Shown in pieces: positions 63,257 to 64,000 of a stretch of DNA of 64,000 nucleotides (positions within the stretch are counted from its first letter, which is position 1; each line of letters starts with the position of its first letter). The stretch lies in the NCBI RefSeq assembly GCF_900101105.1, contig NZ_FNGA01000001.1:310001-374000 (forward strand). The letters are read 5' to 3'. Source of the stretch: Maridesulfovibrio ferrireducens (lineage in GTDB: Bacteria; Desulfobacterota; Desulfovibrionia; Desulfovibrionales; Desulfovibrionaceae). The notes below the pieces were generated by a model. That model saw only the letters and a program-made list of their open reading frames with translations. It did no database searches and was not told where the DNA came from. Made by a program: the position numbers and the translations under genes.

Positions 63257-64000
63257 TATACAGCCTTCCCGGGATTCATTATCTTCAACGGATCAAAAAC
63301 GTCTTTAATTCGGTGCATTAGATTTAATTCTGTATCACCAATCTGCATTCCGAGATAGTCTGCTTTCGTCAAACCAATACCATGTTCTCCAGATAGTGTT
63401 CCGCCAAGCGCCAGAGTGCTGCTGAATATGGCTTTTTTTGCCTTTAACGCATTATCAGACTGACCGGGAGCAGATTTGTCATACATCACACTGACATGAA
63501 TATTCCCGTCACCGAGATGACCGAAACACATAACAACAAGACCCAGTTTCTTACCGATTTCATGATAACTTTCAATAGCCTGTGCAACTTTTCCGCGAGG
63601 CACAGCAACATCTTCGCCCTGTTTATCAGGAGCAAGATTGAAAGCAGCAGGACTTATAACTCTGCGCAATTCCCACAAACGTTCCTGATCCTCTCCGCTC
63701 CCCTTTTCAAGGAAAGTAGTAGGCTCATTTGAAAGAGCTTTTTCAATCTGTCTGAGATCAGCTTCAACGGATTCACTAGAGCCATCAATTTTAAGAAGCA
63801 GCACCCCTCCCGTCTCTTCAGGCCAAGGTACATCAGAATGAAGTTTAAGAGCTTTCAACGTATTGCGATCCATAAGTTCCATAGCCGTAGGCAAAATACC
63901 GCACCCGAAAACAGCCTCAGCGCCTTTCAGACAGCCGGGTAAATTCTCGAAACCGATAAGAACAGATGCGGATGTTTCTGGAAGAGGAAGTAATTTAAGT
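63256..64000 (-). CDS. FAD-linked oxidase, C-terminal part (GlcD/D-LDH-like), partial
   Basis: The C-terminal half of a GlcD/D-lactate dehydrogenase flavoprotein; the frame continues past the window edge without a stop. Landmarks are ELRRVISPAAFN, CFGHLGDGNIHVSVMYD and LSGEHGIGLTKADYL near the end. It is followed immediately by the GlcF-like gene. The Met internal to the window is not a start; the segment upstream (LKLLPLPETSASVLIGFE) continues the same protein. Confidence 0.88.
   Translation of the reverse strand, partial: LKLLPLPETSASVLIGFENLPGCLKGAEAVFGCGILPTAMELMDRNTLKALKLHSDVPWPEETGGVLLLKIDGSSESVEADLRQIEKALSNEPTTFLEKGSGEDQERLWELRRVISPAAFNLAPDKQGEDVAVPRGKVAQAIESYHEIGKKLGLVVMCFGHLGDGNIHVSVMYDKSAPGQSDNALKAKKAIFSSTLALGGTLSGEHGIGLTKADYLGMQIGDTELNLMHRIKDVFDPLKIMNPGKAV

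Overview
The window reads as chromosome of a sulfate-reducing deltaproteobacterium of the Desulfovibrionaceae, most like the marine Desulfovibrio/Maridesulfovibrio group. The main evidence is a complete sulfate-to-sulfite electron pathway: sat faces away from aprBA-qmoABCD. Anaerobic-type cobalamin genes, liv transport genes and typical Desulfovibrio small proteins support this. Base composition is moderate to slightly AT-rich and even throughout. I saw no phage, insertion sequence, CRISPR array, rRNA or tRNA.

Layout. 1-1649: a partial small gene and malic enzyme on the minus strand. 1909-9621: a plus-strand run trmJ, TPR protein, cbiA, dinB, cbiD, cbiET, cobM/cbiF and yjbQ, in which cobalamin synthesis is interleaved with a translesion polymerase. 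9926-13335: a promoter followed by a DUF4389 protein, a Cache-HAMP-SpoIIE phosphatase, a cysteine-rich small protein and an AMMECR1 protein. 13350-19336, minus strand: a phosphotransferase, purN, the cobA-hemD fusion and valS. 19531-22864: a BPL_N-type protein and a FapA protein. 22865-27995, minus strand: a FliD-related protein, truA, a MotE-like protein, fliJ, an unlisted 54-residue cysteine-rich protein and an exported protein. 28157-30001: larE, a ferredoxin and a Lys/Glu-rich exported protein.

30124-34924 (minus strand) is a liv branched-chain amino acid ABC operon in the order livG-livJ-livH-livM-livF. 35499-43688 (minus strand) is aprB-aprA-qmoA-qmoB-qmoC-qmoD. Sat starts on the plus strand at 44578, across an 890-base divergent regulatory region. 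Sat activates sulfate to APS, AprBA reduces APS to sulfite, and QmoABC passes electrons from menaquinol to AprBA.

46037-53997, plus strand: an EPSP-synthase-like protein with a chorismate-mutase-like N-terminus and a 9-base tandem repeat, a small coiled-coil protein, aconitase, ppiD, argJ and an HD phosphohydrolase. 54215-57978 is an mlaE-F-D-C-A lipid-transport operon, followed by a YfcE-type phosphoesterase. The end, on the minus strand, holds a small protein, a MarC protein, secA and a GlcF/GlcD-type oxidase pair whose GlcD gene runs off the window.

No single large undescribed system stands out. The most interesting signals are: the divergent EPSPS-like protein lacking two catalytic-site residues; its repeat-coded N-terminus; large nested hairpins between aprA and qmoA; mutually exclusive hairpins between livJ and livH; a palindromic operator in front of sat; a cluster of GTACG motifs upstream of liv; and several uncharacterised small cysteine-rich proteins.
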